Below, in pieces: positions 35,123 through 43,622 of a DNA stretch of 64,000 nt. Both the position numbers and the translations under genes were made by a program. Position 1 is the first letter of the stretch. Each line of letters starts with the position of its first letter. This stretch comes from an uncultured Lachnospiraceae bacterium (GTDB lineage: Bacteria > Bacillota > Clostridia > Lachnospirales > Lachnospiraceae), in NCBI GenBank assembly GCA_910589195.1, contig CAJUTC010000004.1, forward strand, positions 74,931 to 138,930, written 5' to 3'. The notes below the pieces were generated by a model. It saw only the letters and a list, made by a program, of their open reading frames with translations. It was not told the origin of the DNA and ran no database searches.

Positions 35123-35234
35123 AACCCACCTTCTTCCTTATGCGGGGGCCTAAAAGTTCGTTTCCTGTCACCGTCATATCGGCCATGGTTCCGGATTTTT
35201 AAGGTTCCCCCAAAGCTTCTCTTTTCCTTTCCCA

Positions 35235-36080
35235 TCATACCACATCTGTTTTGGATAAATCTACCGGAATTTGAATCTCTGTTACAAATTTTGAGCTGTC
35301 ATTGGTCAGACCATAGTCAACCATGGTAATTTCTTTAGAAAATCCAACTATTGTGTAATGACGGCTCCTGATGTATTCCATCAGCATCTCATAATACCGG
35401 GCTGCCGATTCATGGCTGCCCTGAAACCGCACTATGACACAAGTTTCCTCTGGCAGGCAAAGGATATTGTGCTGGAAGCTGTCCTCTTCATCCAAAATAA
35501 TAAATACGCTGTCATATGGTTGATACTGCCCCTTTTGCAGACGCTCCTTTGAAATCCCCAGGCCAACTTTTCCTAAAAATGCCGCTGTGCCGCTTTCCTT
35601 TTCCTCTAACTGGCGGATGGAATGTTCCAGATCCAGATAGCTTTTTGGCAGCAGATACTCTTTTAAATATGCCATCCTTCGAAGCGGCTTTACCACAACT
35701 GTCACCACATCAAATTTCGATTCCAATGCGTCTGACAACTGTTCCAGACGATGGCTGATCTTGCGTTCGATCCGCCAAAGCTCCTGCTGTCTGCGTTTTA
35801 CCTCCTGCTGCTGCCAAAGGAGAAGCTGATAGATCTTATCCGTATCCCGGTTTTGCAAAAAAGCCGCAATCTGTTCCAAAGGCACATCCAATGCCCGCAA
35901 ATATCGTATGGTATTTAACGCCTCAAACTGCTTGACTCCGTAATACCGATACCCGGTTTTCTGATCCGTATATTCCGGCTGCACCAGGCCGATTTTATCG
36001 TAATGCCTAAGAGTGCTGATACTCACATGAAACAGCCTGGATACCTGCCCGATTTTAAACCGGGCGCTTGTTTCTTTCAT
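35235..36080 (-). CDS. MerR-family regulator with GyrI-like effector domain
   Basis: A 281-residue protein from the ATG at 36080, with AGGGGAGAAG before it; the frame extends further up but without a start signal. The DNA-binding domain reads FKIGQVSRLFHVSISTLRHY, then GYRYYGVKQFEALNTIRYLR. A coiled-coil follows (EVKRRQQELWRIERKISHRL). The C-terminal domain is of the BmrR/GyrI type (VVVKPLRRMAYLKEYLLPKS, YYEMLMEYIRSRHYTIVGF). It is 25 bases after the MATE pump gene and likely induces it in response to a drug. Confidence 0.87.
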   Translation of the reverse strand: MKETSARFKIGQVSRLFHVSISTLRHYDKIGLVQPEYTDQKTGYRYYGVKQFEALNTIRYLRALDVPLEQIAAFLQNRDTDKIYQLLLWQQQEVKRRQQELWRIERKISHRLEQLSDALESKFDVVTVVVKPLRRMAYLKEYLLPKSYLDLEHSIRQLEEKESGTAAFLGKVGLGISKERLQKGQYQPYDSVFIILDEEDSFQHNILCLPEETCVIVRFQGSHESAARYYEMLMEYIRSRHYTIVGFSKEITMVDYGLTNDSSKFVTEIQIPVDLSKTDVV

Positions 36081-36105
36081 CTTCTCCCCTCTTTCGCCTG
36101 CCGGT

Positions 36106-37461
36106 TCAGGCAACTTGCCTGCTTCTAGTTTTTGCTCTTTTATGCCCCTCATATAAAACATATGACAGTGTATACGTTGCCATAAACCAGGAAACTATGG
36201 GCGCAACCATTCCAAGCTTTCCTAAATCGTCTGAAAAATACATTCCAAACAGATACACCATGGGAATCCGCAAAAATAATGCCCCAAAGCAGCAGCTTAC
36301 CATTGTCCATAAGGTTTTTTCTCTTCCATTTAAATAGCCATTCAAGCAGAATACGATAGCAACCATAATATAATCGTAGCTGCATGATTGAAAAAACGGA
36401 ACTCCCGCGGACAGAATCGCTTCGTTATTGTTAAACACCCGGATCATTGACTGGGGATTTATCTGGGCCCATCCCCAGAAAAGTATTGCCACAAATAACG
36501 CGAAACTCATTCCGTACCACAAGGATTTTCTTGCCCGTTCCGGCTTGCCCGCTCCCATATTTTGGGCGGTAAATGCTGCCAAAGCGTTGGCAATGGAAGT
36601 GGCAGACAGCATGGCAAACACATCAAACTTGCTGCTGATCCCTACCACAGCCGCCGCATAGACGCCGCATCGGTTCATTACCGCCGTCAAGTATAAAAAC
36701 GAAATCCGAACCATCAATTCCTGGAAGGAAATAGGGATTCCTACAAATGCCAGTTCTTTTACAATGTTCTTTTTTGGGCGGAAACTTTTTAATTTAAAGT
36801 CAAAAATAAACTGCTTTTTCTTCAAATACAGGACAGCAATTATCATACTGATTCCCTGGGAAATAACCGTTGCGTAAGCGGTTCCGGCCACTCCCATATT
36901 CAAATACTTTACAAACCAAATATCAAGCACCACATTGAGTACACAGGCCACTGCCACAAACACCATAGGGCGCACCGAATCCCCATATCCCCGCAAAATG
37001 GCGCTGATTGCATTGTATCCACAAATAAATACATTGCCTGCCGCGCAGATGGCCACATATTGGTATGTTAATTCAAAAAATATGGAAGACGTATTCATAA
37101 GAACCAATAGAAAACGTCCAAACTTCAAAAGTAAAGCGGTCAGCACTAGGGCAGTAATGAAAAAAATGGTCAATGACGTTCCAATTGTCCGTTTTACCTG
37201 TTCAAAATCCCGTCGCCCCATATATTTTCCAATGAGTATGGTACTTCCTAAGGTCAGGCCGGTAATAAGACTGGTTACAATCTGAGTTACCTGGGTTCCG
37301 ATAGAAACTGCCGCCACACTCTCCGCGCCGCAGCACCTTCCTACCACAAACAAATCAACCGCGCCGTATAAGGACTGCAAAATATTCGCAACCAGGAATG
37401 GCACTGCAAAGAAAAGAAGTTTTGCTAAAATCGCTCCTTCTGTCAAATCATTTTTTTTCAT
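36106..37461 (-). CDS. MATE-family multidrug efflux transporter
   Basis: A 451-residue protein starting MKKNDLTEGAILAKL, nine bases after GGGAGG. Twelve membrane helices are visible, with the family's ANILQSLYGAVDLFVVGR in the first span and repeats such as MVFVAVACVLNVVLDIWF. MATE proteins export cations or drugs against Na+ or H+. It heads a short operon with the BmrR-like MerR gene. Two further MATE genes occur in the window (41105 and 57215), which differ in sequence. Confidence 0.92.
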   Translation of the reverse strand: MKKNDLTEGAILAKLLFFAVPFLVANILQSLYGAVDLFVVGRCCGAESVAAVSIGTQVTQIVTSLITGLTLGSTILIGKYMGRRDFEQVKRTIGTSLTIFFITALVLTALLLKFGRFLLVLMNTSSIFFELTYQYVAICAAGNVFICGYNAISAILRGYGDSVRPMVFVAVACVLNVVLDIWFVKYLNMGVAGTAYATVISQGISMIIAVLYLKKKQFIFDFKLKSFRPKKNIVKELAFVGIPISFQELMVRISFLYLTAVMNRCGVYAAAVVGISSKFDVFAMLSATSIANALAAFTAQNMGAGKPERARKSLWYGMSFALFVAILFWGWAQINPQSMIRVFNNNEAILSAGVPFFQSCSYDYIMVAIVFCLNGYLNGREKTLWTMVSCCFGALFLRIPMVYLFGMYFSDDLGKLGMVAPIVSWFMATYTLSYVLYEGHKRAKTRSRQVA

Positions 37462-37590
37462 AGGTTTCATCCTCCCTTTTCTGTTGGTGCTCCACATGCT
37501 TCTGAAACAACCTTCCGTCGGTTGATTATAAACCCTGTAACTATTATAGAGTCAATAGCAAAATCCGTCAAATCAAATCTGGAATGCTTG

Positions 37591-37702
37591 TTACTTTGAA
37601 AATCTACCGCCGAATAGGCGGTCCAAGTTCAGGGATGCCAAATGCGCCCGCCAGACTTTCATGATTGGTGAAGCGTCCGCATCCGGGCGCATGAAGTTTT
37701 AC
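37591..37702 (+). repeat. Dispersed hairpin element, copy A
   Basis: The segment begins TTACTTTGAAAA and has the hairpin CCGCCGAATAGGCGG. A second stem follows, TGCGCCCG with CGGGCGCA, about 50 bases long, around CTTTCATG. It is about 80 percent identical by eye to 39253-39363. Confidence 0.8.
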
Positions 37703-37711
37703 TGGGAAAGC

Positions 37712-37766
37712 AAAGAAACACACCCTTTCAGCCACCAAAAAAGCAGCAATTAGAGTGTGTTTCTTT
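37712..37766 (-). terminator. Terminator downstream of uxuA
   Basis: Perfect 12-base arms AAAGAAACACAC (37712-37723) and GTGTGTTTCTTT (37755-37766) enclose a loop with six Ts and a run of GCTGC. It is 55 bases past the uxuA stop. Confidence 0.6.
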
Positions 37767-37820
37767 TACCTGATGAGGGGAACGTATGGCAGAGATCCCT
37801 TTACCCATTTTTCAATTTGC

Positions 37821-38876
37821 TTATTTGCTCATCTTCTCAATGGCTTCAAACAAACCGTTTATATAAGTAGCTCCTAACGCGCGATCGTACAGGCCATATC
37901 CTGCACGTCCTGTTTCACCCCAGATCATACGTCCGTGATCCGGCCTTACGTAACCATCGAACCCATTATCATACAATGCCTTCGCAATAGCAAACATGTC
38001 AAGAGAACCACAGGAAGACAGATGGGCACGCTCCTCAAATCCCTGATTATCCGGAAGGACTGCCACATTTCTCATATGCACAAAATGGATCCGCCCCATG
38101 GCTGCGTACTTTTCAGCCATCCGTACCACATCATTTTTGCAGGCACAGCCTAAGGAACCAGTACATAAAGTAATTCCATTATGTTTATCATCTACCAATT
38201 TTAAGAACCGATCCAGATTCGCTTCGTCTGTAATTATTCTGGGAAGGCCAAAAATACTCCAGCATGGGTCGTCTTCATGAATGGCCATATTTACGTCGCA
38301 CTCAGCGGCAACCGGGATAATTTTCTCCAGGAAATATTTCAAATTCTCCCAAAGGGCGTCTTCCGTCATGGCATGATACTCTTCCACAACCGCTTTTAAG
38401 CCTTCTCTGGTATAGCTGGAATCCCATCCGGGAAGCGTTAAATCGCTGTCACTTTCCAGCGGATTTACCTTATCCACCTGCTCCTGGTAATACACAAGGG
38501 AGGTAGAGCCGTCTGATAGTTCATGATCCAACTGGGTTCTGGTCCAGTCAAATACAGGCATAAAATTATAGCAGATACATTTCACTCCCGCTTTGGCAAC
38601 CCGGCGGATATTCTCACAGTAATTGTCAATGTAGCGATCCCTGGTGGCCTTACCCAGCTTAATGTCCTCATGAACTGGAATGCTTTCAATAACTTCAAAA
38701 TGAAGGCCTGCCTCTTCTACCTGCCTTTTTAACGCCGCAATGCTTTCATTGCTCCAAACTTCCCCCACCGGAACATCATACACTGCCGTTACAATCGAAT
38801 GCATCCCCGGAATCTGCCGGATATTCTCCAATGTAACTTTGTCATCTTCGCCATACCACCGAAACGATAACTTCAT
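37821..38876 (-). CDS. uxuA: Mannonate dehydratase
   Basis: A 351-residue protein from the ATG at 38876, seven bases after GGAGGG. It has the family motifs MAIHEDDPCWSIFGLPRI, TLCTGSLGCACKNDVV, IHFVHMRNV and the final DGYVRPDHGRMIWGE. These build the Mn-binding TIM barrel. It dehydrates D-mannonate to 2-keto-3-deoxygluconate in glucuronate breakdown. No other hexuronate gene is nearby, so it is probably a stand-alone gene, flanked on both sides by copies of the dispersed element. Confidence 0.94.
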   Translation of the reverse strand: MKLSFRWYGEDDKVTLENIRQIPGMHSIVTAVYDVPVGEVWSNESIAALKRQVEEAGLHFEVIESIPVHEDIKLGKATRDRYIDNYCENIRRVAKAGVKCICYNFMPVFDWTRTQLDHELSDGSTSLVYYQEQVDKVNPLESDSDLTLPGWDSSYTREGLKAVVEEYHAMTEDALWENLKYFLEKIIPVAAECDVNMAIHEDDPCWSIFGLPRIITDEANLDRFLKLVDDKHNGITLCTGSLGCACKNDVVRMAEKYAAMGRIHFVHMRNVAVLPDNQGFEERAHLSSCGSLDMFAIAKALYDNGFDGYVRPDHGRMIWGETGRAGYGLYDRALGATYINGLFEAIEKMSK

Positions 38877-38942
38877 GTGAAAACCCTCCTTATAATTTGT
38901 ATTTGTTTTCCTTCTGCTTTTTGGCCGAAGCCTTATGGTTTT

Positions 38943-38948
38943 ATTATA
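38943..38948 (-). promoter_or_regulatory. -10 element upstream of uxuA
   Basis: TATAAT on the minus strand (GTATAAT) lies 67 bases before the start codon. The -35 region (TGCAAT) is a weak match. Confidence 0.35.
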
Positions 38949-39252
38949 CAAAATAATTACATCGATTGCATAGTGCTAAAATTGTAGCTTATATTGCAAA
39001 TCTTGCGGAATCCATTCCGTAATCTATATTTTAGGAAGGCATGTTCCATTTTTCAGTATGTCCGGAAACACAAACTCCATACGAACACTTGGTTTAAAAT
39101 TCATTTGGCAATCAAAATTCAGCCCGCTTCTTTGTCAGGTATCACCAATTTCCCTACATCTTTCTTAGCATGTTTGCCCATTGATTCGAAAGGCCTTTTT
39201 TGTTATGCTGATATCGTAACATGGCATGCCTGTATTTTGTTCCGGCTGCCCT

Positions 39253-39363
39253 TTACTTTGAAAGTTCGCCGCCGAATAGGCGGTCTAAGTTCAGGGATGC
39301 CAAGTGCGCCCACCGGACTTTCATGGGTGATGGTGCGTCCGCTGCTGGGCGCATGAAGGTTTA
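39253..39363 (+). repeat. Dispersed hairpin element, copy B
   Basis: It begins TTACTTTGAAAG, has the CGCCGCCGAATAGGCGG hairpin, then TGCGCCCACCGGAC, CTTTCATGGGTG, GTGCGTCCGC and GGGCGCATGAAGG. The outer TGCGCCC/GGGCGCA and inner GGAC/GTCC arms pair. Confidence 0.8.
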
Positions 39364-39555
39364 TTATAACTGCTCTTTGACAAAGTCATATCTATATCGC
39401 TGTTTAAAACGTAGCTGGATCCATGGGGCATACGTTTGGTTTTCTGTTCCAAAACGTAGCGCACTTTATGACCCGCCAAAACCGCCGGCAGTACACCAGA
39501 AATATAGTTGATTGCGCAAAAGCAAGCAGGTTTTTGAGCAAGAAGGAGGTTAACG

Positions 39556-40911
39556 ATGAAAGGATCCCTACTAATTAAAAATGTCCGGCACCTTGTAACA
39601 TGCAACGACAAAGAACCGGTACGTAACAATGTAAATGTGCTGATTCAAGATGGTATTATTACCAAAATCAGTACAGAGGAAATGGCAGCGGACGATGTGA
39701 TTTTCGCGTCCCATATGGTGATGTATCCCGGATTAATCAATACACACCATCATTTATATCAGACATTCAGCCGAAATTTACCCCAGGTACAAAACATGGA
39801 ACTGTTTCCATGGCTGAAAACTTTATATGAAATTTGGAAAAATGTGGATAACGATGTGGCTTACTACAGTTCCCTGACTGGCATGGGCGAACTGTTGAAA
39901 ACCGGCTGCACCACCTGTCTGGATCACCATTATGTATTTCCAAAAGAAAAAGGCCATGGCATTACGGAAGCTCAATTTGCGGCTGCCGATGCCCTGGGCA
40001 TCCGCTTCCACGCCACAAGAGGAAGTATGGATCTGAGTGTAAAAGACGGAGGTCTGCCTCCAGACAGTGTTGTACAGACAGTAGATGAAATTCTTGCTGA
40101 CTCAGAAGAAGTGGTAACAAAATTCCATGACAGCCGCCCGTATTCCATGCGCCAGGTAGCATTGGCACCCTGCTCCCCCTTTAGTGTTACAGGAACCTTG
40201 CTTGAGGAGTCAGCGAAATTGGCACGGAAGCTGAAGGTTCGGCTCCATACCCATTTAGCGGAAACAAAGGACGAAGAAGCGTTTACCTTATCCAACTTCC
40301 ATATGCGCCCTTTGGAATATATGGAACAATTAGGCTGGACCGGGCCGGATGTATGGTACGCCCACGGTATCCATTTTACTGATGAAGAGCTGAAACTTCT
40401 GGCCAAAACCAGAACTGGGGTGGCCCACTGTCCCATTTCAAACATGAAGCTATCCTCCGGAATTGCGAAAATCCCAAGAATGTTGGAACTTGGCGTTCCT
40501 ACTGGCCTTGCTGTAGATGGTTCCGCCAGCAACGACGGCTCTAACCTTTTAGAAGAAATGCGGGTAGCCTACCTGCTTCACCGCTTAAACTGGAGCCAAA
40601 ATGCCCCCAGTGGATACGATATTTTAAAATTGGCAACTAAAGGAAGCGCTGGTATTTTAGGGCGGCCTGAACTTGGAGAACTGTCAGAAGGAAAAGCAGC
40701 CGACTTCTTTTTAATCCGCTTAAACCGGCTGGAGCTGGTGGGCGCCCAGTATGATCCGGGCTCCATGTTGTGTACCGTAGGTTTAAAAAGCCCTGTAGAC
40801 TACACTGTTGTAAATGGGAAAATCGTGGTAAAAGACGGGCAGCTCACGCAAATTGATGAAACTAGCATTGTTGAAAAAGCAAGTCAGTCCATAAAACGCT
40901 ATTTGGCCTGA
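39556..40911 (+). CDS. Amidohydrolase, 8-oxoguanine deaminase-like (TRZ/ATZ family)
   Basis: A 451-residue protein behind AGAAGGAGGTTAACG. The metal-binding motifs of the deaminase branch are all present: MYPGLINTHHHLYQTFSRN, VRLHTHLAETKDEE, VWYAHGIHFTDEE and LAVDGSASNDGSNLLEE. The N-terminal DDVIFASHMVMYPG strand joins the two-part amidohydrolase barrel. The family deaminates purine or triazine rings, and the best match in feel is 8-oxoguanine deaminase. The adjacent genes give no purine context, so the substrate is not certain. Confidence 0.85.
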   Translation: MKGSLLIKNVRHLVTCNDKEPVRNNVNVLIQDGIITKISTEEMAADDVIFASHMVMYPGLINTHHHLYQTFSRNLPQVQNMELFPWLKTLYEIWKNVDNDVAYYSSLTGMGELLKTGCTTCLDHHYVFPKEKGHGITEAQFAAADALGIRFHATRGSMDLSVKDGGLPPDSVVQTVDEILADSEEVVTKFHDSRPYSMRQVALAPCSPFSVTGTLLEESAKLARKLKVRLHTHLAETKDEEAFTLSNFHMRPLEYMEQLGWTGPDVWYAHGIHFTDEELKLLAKTRTGVAHCPISNMKLSSGIAKIPRMLELGVPTGLAVDGSASNDGSNLLEEMRVAYLLHRLNWSQNAPSGYDILKLATKGSAGILGRPELGELSEGKAADFFLIRLNRLELVGAQYDPGSMLCTVGLKSPVDYTVVNGKIVVKDGQLTQIDETSIVEKASQSIKRYLA

Positions 40912-41072
40912 CCAGTGCTGTATCCCATATGCAGATCCTACGGCGTCGAATACTATCGGGTTCCATTCCCGTTTTATGCCTGTTTTCTGCTCTGTCATCA
41001 CCATATTTCAAAAGACCCAGGACACGGTTCCTCTTCTCATTTACGGGAATGGTTCAAAGCAGGCACGGGTGT

Positions 41073-41094
41073 AGGAAGTCCAAAAGGACTTCCT
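41073..41094. repeat. Perfect small hairpin between convergent genes
   Basis: AGGAAGTCC and GGACTTCCT pair around AAAA. There is no strong T-run on either side, so it may be a weak bidirectional terminator for the amidohydrolase and the MATE gene. Confidence 0.45.
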
Positions 41095-41104
41095 ATACCA
41101 TTTC

Positions 41105-42457
41105 CTATACCCGATCCGTTTTCGGAAATCGCTTCCTTATTATAAGGAAGCAGCATAAATGTGCCATAGCCGTTACAAACCAGGTAACCGGGTAAGCAAG
41201 ATACAGCGTTTCCAAAGAATGGTGCCACTGAAATACCGTCATAATCCAAACCACCCGCAGGCCGCAGGCACCAGTAAGAGATACCAGCATGGGCATTACG
41301 GCATAGCCCAGTCCACGCAGGCTTCCCACCAGCACATCCATCCACCCACAGATAAAGTAGGGGCCGCATATCATCATAAGACGTTTTAAACCGCACTGGA
41401 TTACCTCCGGGTCTGAGGAATAAATCCCCAGAAGCCGCGTTCCCATCAGTACAAATCCACCTCCCATTATCAGGCCAATCGCCGTTACTACCCCCAGGCA
41501 TAAAAACAGGATCCGGTTAATCCGGCTGAATTTCCCGCCTCCAATGTTCTGGCTGGTAAAGCTTAAATTTGTCTGATAAACCGCATTCATCGCATTATAT
41601 ACAAATCCTTCCAGATTTCCAGCGGCTGTACTTCCCGCCATAGCTACTGAACCAAAGGAGTTTAAGGAAGATTGAACCAATACATTTGATATGGAAAATA
41701 CGGCTCCCTGAAACCCGGCAGGCAGCCCGATCCGCGCAATCCGTTTTAATGTCCTGCGGTTAATTCCCAATTCAGATAACTCCAGCCGGTAAGAACCGCT
41801 GCTTTTCATCAGACAGCGGCAAACCAGGACAGCAGAAATACACTGGGACAACGCTGTCGCCAAAGCAACTCCGGCAACTCCCATATGGAAAACAATTACA
41901 AACATCAGATTTAACAGCACATTTACAACCCCGGCTAAAATCAAAAAGAGCAAAGGCCGCTCTGTATCCCCGATTGCCCGCAGTATCGCGGCGCCGAAAT
42001 TATACAGCATAATCACAGGCATCCCCACAAAGTAAATCCGCATATATAGGGCAGACTTGTCTAAAACATCATCCGGCGTTCCCATCAGTACCAAAAGAGG
42101 CTTTGAAGCAGCGGCGCCGATTACGACCAAGGCCACACCACAAATCAGGCTAATGGTTACCGCGGTGTGCACCGTATCCTTTACATCCTGATCTTTCCCA
42201 GCCCCAAAGTACTGGGCTACCAGCACATTCGCGCCTACAGACAAGCCAATAAATACATTAATTAAAAGGTTAATCAATGCTGTTGTGGATCCTACTGCCG
42301 CCAAAGACTCATGGCCGGCAAACCGCCCTACCACAATCACATCTGCTGCGTTAAACAAAAGCTGCAGAATTCCGGAAAGCATCAGCGGTATTGCATAAGA
42401 GAGAATCTTTCCTAAAAGCGGGCCGTTGCACATGTCCATCTCATATGAACGTTTCAT
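41105..42457 (-). CDS. MATE-family multidrug efflux transporter
   Basis: A 450-residue protein. The ATG at 42457 is chosen (MKRSYEMDMCNGPLL); its ribosome site is weak and a GTG at 42493 is possible. The spans begin PLMLSGILQLLFNAADVIVVGR, and helix 7 has RIARIGLPAGFQGAVFSISN. The start MCNGPLLGKI is common in Lachnospiraceae MATE pumps. It is a single gene, converging on the amidohydrolase, with a diverged copy of the dispersed element upstream. Confidence 0.9.
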   Translation of the reverse strand: MKRSYEMDMCNGPLLGKILSYAIPLMLSGILQLLFNAADVIVVGRFAGHESLAAVGSTTALINLLINVFIGLSVGANVLVAQYFGAGKDQDVKDTVHTAVTISLICGVALVVIGAAASKPLLVLMGTPDDVLDKSALYMRIYFVGMPVIMLYNFGAAILRAIGDTERPLLFLILAGVVNVLLNLMFVIVFHMGVAGVALATALSQCISAVLVCRCLMKSSGSYRLELSELGINRRTLKRIARIGLPAGFQGAVFSISNVLVQSSLNSFGSVAMAGSTAAGNLEGFVYNAMNAVYQTNLSFTSQNIGGGKFSRINRILFLCLGVVTAIGLIMGGGFVLMGTRLLGIYSSDPEVIQCGLKRLMMICGPYFICGWMDVLVGSLRGLGYAVMPMLVSLTGACGLRVVWIMTVFQWHHSLETLYLAYPVTWFVTAMAHLCCFLIIRKRFPKTDRV

Positions 42458-42550
42458 AATTGTTTTTAATCCTTTCCATTTTCTGTTGTTCACTGCCCGC
42501 GGCAGATTCCTGTAAAAATCTTTCGCAGAGCATAGGGTGCTGGGAACACA

Positions 42551-42680
42551 CGCCGCCGAATAAGCGGCATAAATTCAGGGTTGCTGTGTGCCAATAGCGC
42601 ACGTCGCAACGGCCAAACTAGCACGTAAAACCAAATGCGCCGCTAAACCTTTGCCTGAGATGGTACGTTACCGGGCGCAT
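42551..42680 (+). repeat. Diverged copy D of the dispersed hairpin element
   Basis: The start CGCCGCCGAATAAGCGGC and AATTCAGGG match copies A and B, and TGCGCC...CGGGCGCAT closes a stem. The middle differs and carries an inserted stretch. The relation is likely but weaker than for the other copies. Confidence 0.5.
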
Positions 42681-42789
42681 AACAGTTTCGGAAACCTACC
42701 ACACTGTTAAAGGAGTTTAGCACAGTCTTGACAATTTTTCAATGACGAAAATACACTTAACAGAAAATGTTGTCCATGATATAATGAAA

Positions 42790-42891
42790 GAAACATATCT
42801 CTTATCCGCAGCCTGACTGCCGTGGACACGGTATCATAAGGAAACGTACCCCTTATCCGCAGCCTGACTGCTGTGGACGCGGTATCATCAA
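42790..42891 (+). repeat. Tandem duplication of a 51-bp unit in a leader
   Basis: Two copies start at about 42790 and 42841. The core CTTATCCGCAGCCTGACTGC is identical. CCGTGGACACGG in the first becomes CTGTGGACGCGG in the second, and both can form a GGAC-loop hairpin (with two G-U pairs in the second). CCCTTATCC in the second copy can also pair with GGATAAGGG near 42910-42920. It lies 70 bases before the hypothetical gene at 42963. Confidence 0.75.
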
Positions 42892-42962
42892 AAAGGGGTA
42901 GGATACAAAAGGATAAGGGATATCTGTCAATTCAGCAAAATGTAATCTCAGGAGGTATTACT

Positions 42963-43427
42963 ATGGCACTCACAAGACCAAATGTCCTTTCACTTCCCAC
43001 CATGAATGAAGCCTGGGCAGAAACCGCAAAAAATTATGAAAAAGGAAATTTAACAGAACTTGATTACTGGTGCTCTCCTTCTATCACTTCTACTGATCCT
43101 GCGCGCCATGCTGAACTGGTGGGCCGGACAGTACAAGTGGCATTGGAAGAATATTCCAACATCGTCCTGTACGGCACCATTAAAACCATTGAAATCTTGA
43201 CAGTAGAGGAAACCTTTGAGAAATTCGGCCCTGGAGGCCTTAATATTTTAGGTCTTCCCAAATGTACCAGCGTAACCGATTTCCTCCGTGAAATCCATGA
43301 AACCCTAACTTCCTCAAGTCCGGAAAAAATTAATGTATTTTCCCCTATGGCAAATATTATTATCAATATAAAGCCGATTCCTGCCCACTTAAAAAATGGA
43401 AGAGGCAACCGCACCATCTTGAAATAA
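42963..43427 (+). CDS. Hypothetical protein of unknown function
   Basis: A 154-residue protein starting MALTRPNVLSLPTMNEAWAE, seven bases after AGGAGG. I do not recognise the family. It has no membrane span or signal. Notable parts are an N-terminal helix, a Trp-Cys (YWCSPSITSTDPARHAELVG), a possible alpha/beta core (VALEEYSNIVLYGTIKTIEIL) and the end IIINIKPIPAHLKNGRGNR. The gene follows a structured tandem-repeat leader and precedes the cell-wall protein gene by 195 bases. The good ribosome site and codon use make it a real gene. Confidence 0.7.
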   Translation: MALTRPNVLSLPTMNEAWAETAKNYEKGNLTELDYWCSPSITSTDPARHAELVGRTVQVALEEYSNIVLYGTIKTIEILTVEETFEKFGPGGLNILGLPKCTSVTDFLREIHETLTSSSPEKINVFSPMANIIINIKPIPAHLKNGRGNRTILK

Positions 43428-43622
43428 TGGCTTCCATCTCCATAATGAACGCCATTTTATAAGAAAGATTTTCTTAATGGTTCATTTTTAAAAAATCGTC
43501 AGAAAATCGTAGGATAATAGACAAAAATTATTCAAACAATTTTGGGAAGTTTCAGGTAAAATAATAGCAGATACTTTATTAACGGCTTAACGAAAACAGG
43601 AGTATGAAAGGATGGATTAATT

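Larger units (their letters stand above)
37462..37820. other. Gap holding copy A of the dispersed hairpin element
   Basis: The MATE promoter side and the uxuA 3' side share this gap. It holds the dispersed element (37591-37702) and the hairpin terminator at 37712-37766. No gene is seen. Confidence 0.6.
38877..39555. other. Divergent gap with copy B of the dispersed element
   Basis: No gene is supported. It contains the uxuA promoter side, an AT-rich stretch and the dispersed element at 39253-39363. GAAGGAGGTTAACG at the end is the ribosome site of the amidohydrolase. Confidence 0.5.

Noticed and set aside
42790..42891. Guanidine-II (mini-ykkC) riboswitch
   Set aside because: The tandem hairpins have GGAC loops, not the ACGR loops required, and the downstream gene is not a known guanidine gene.
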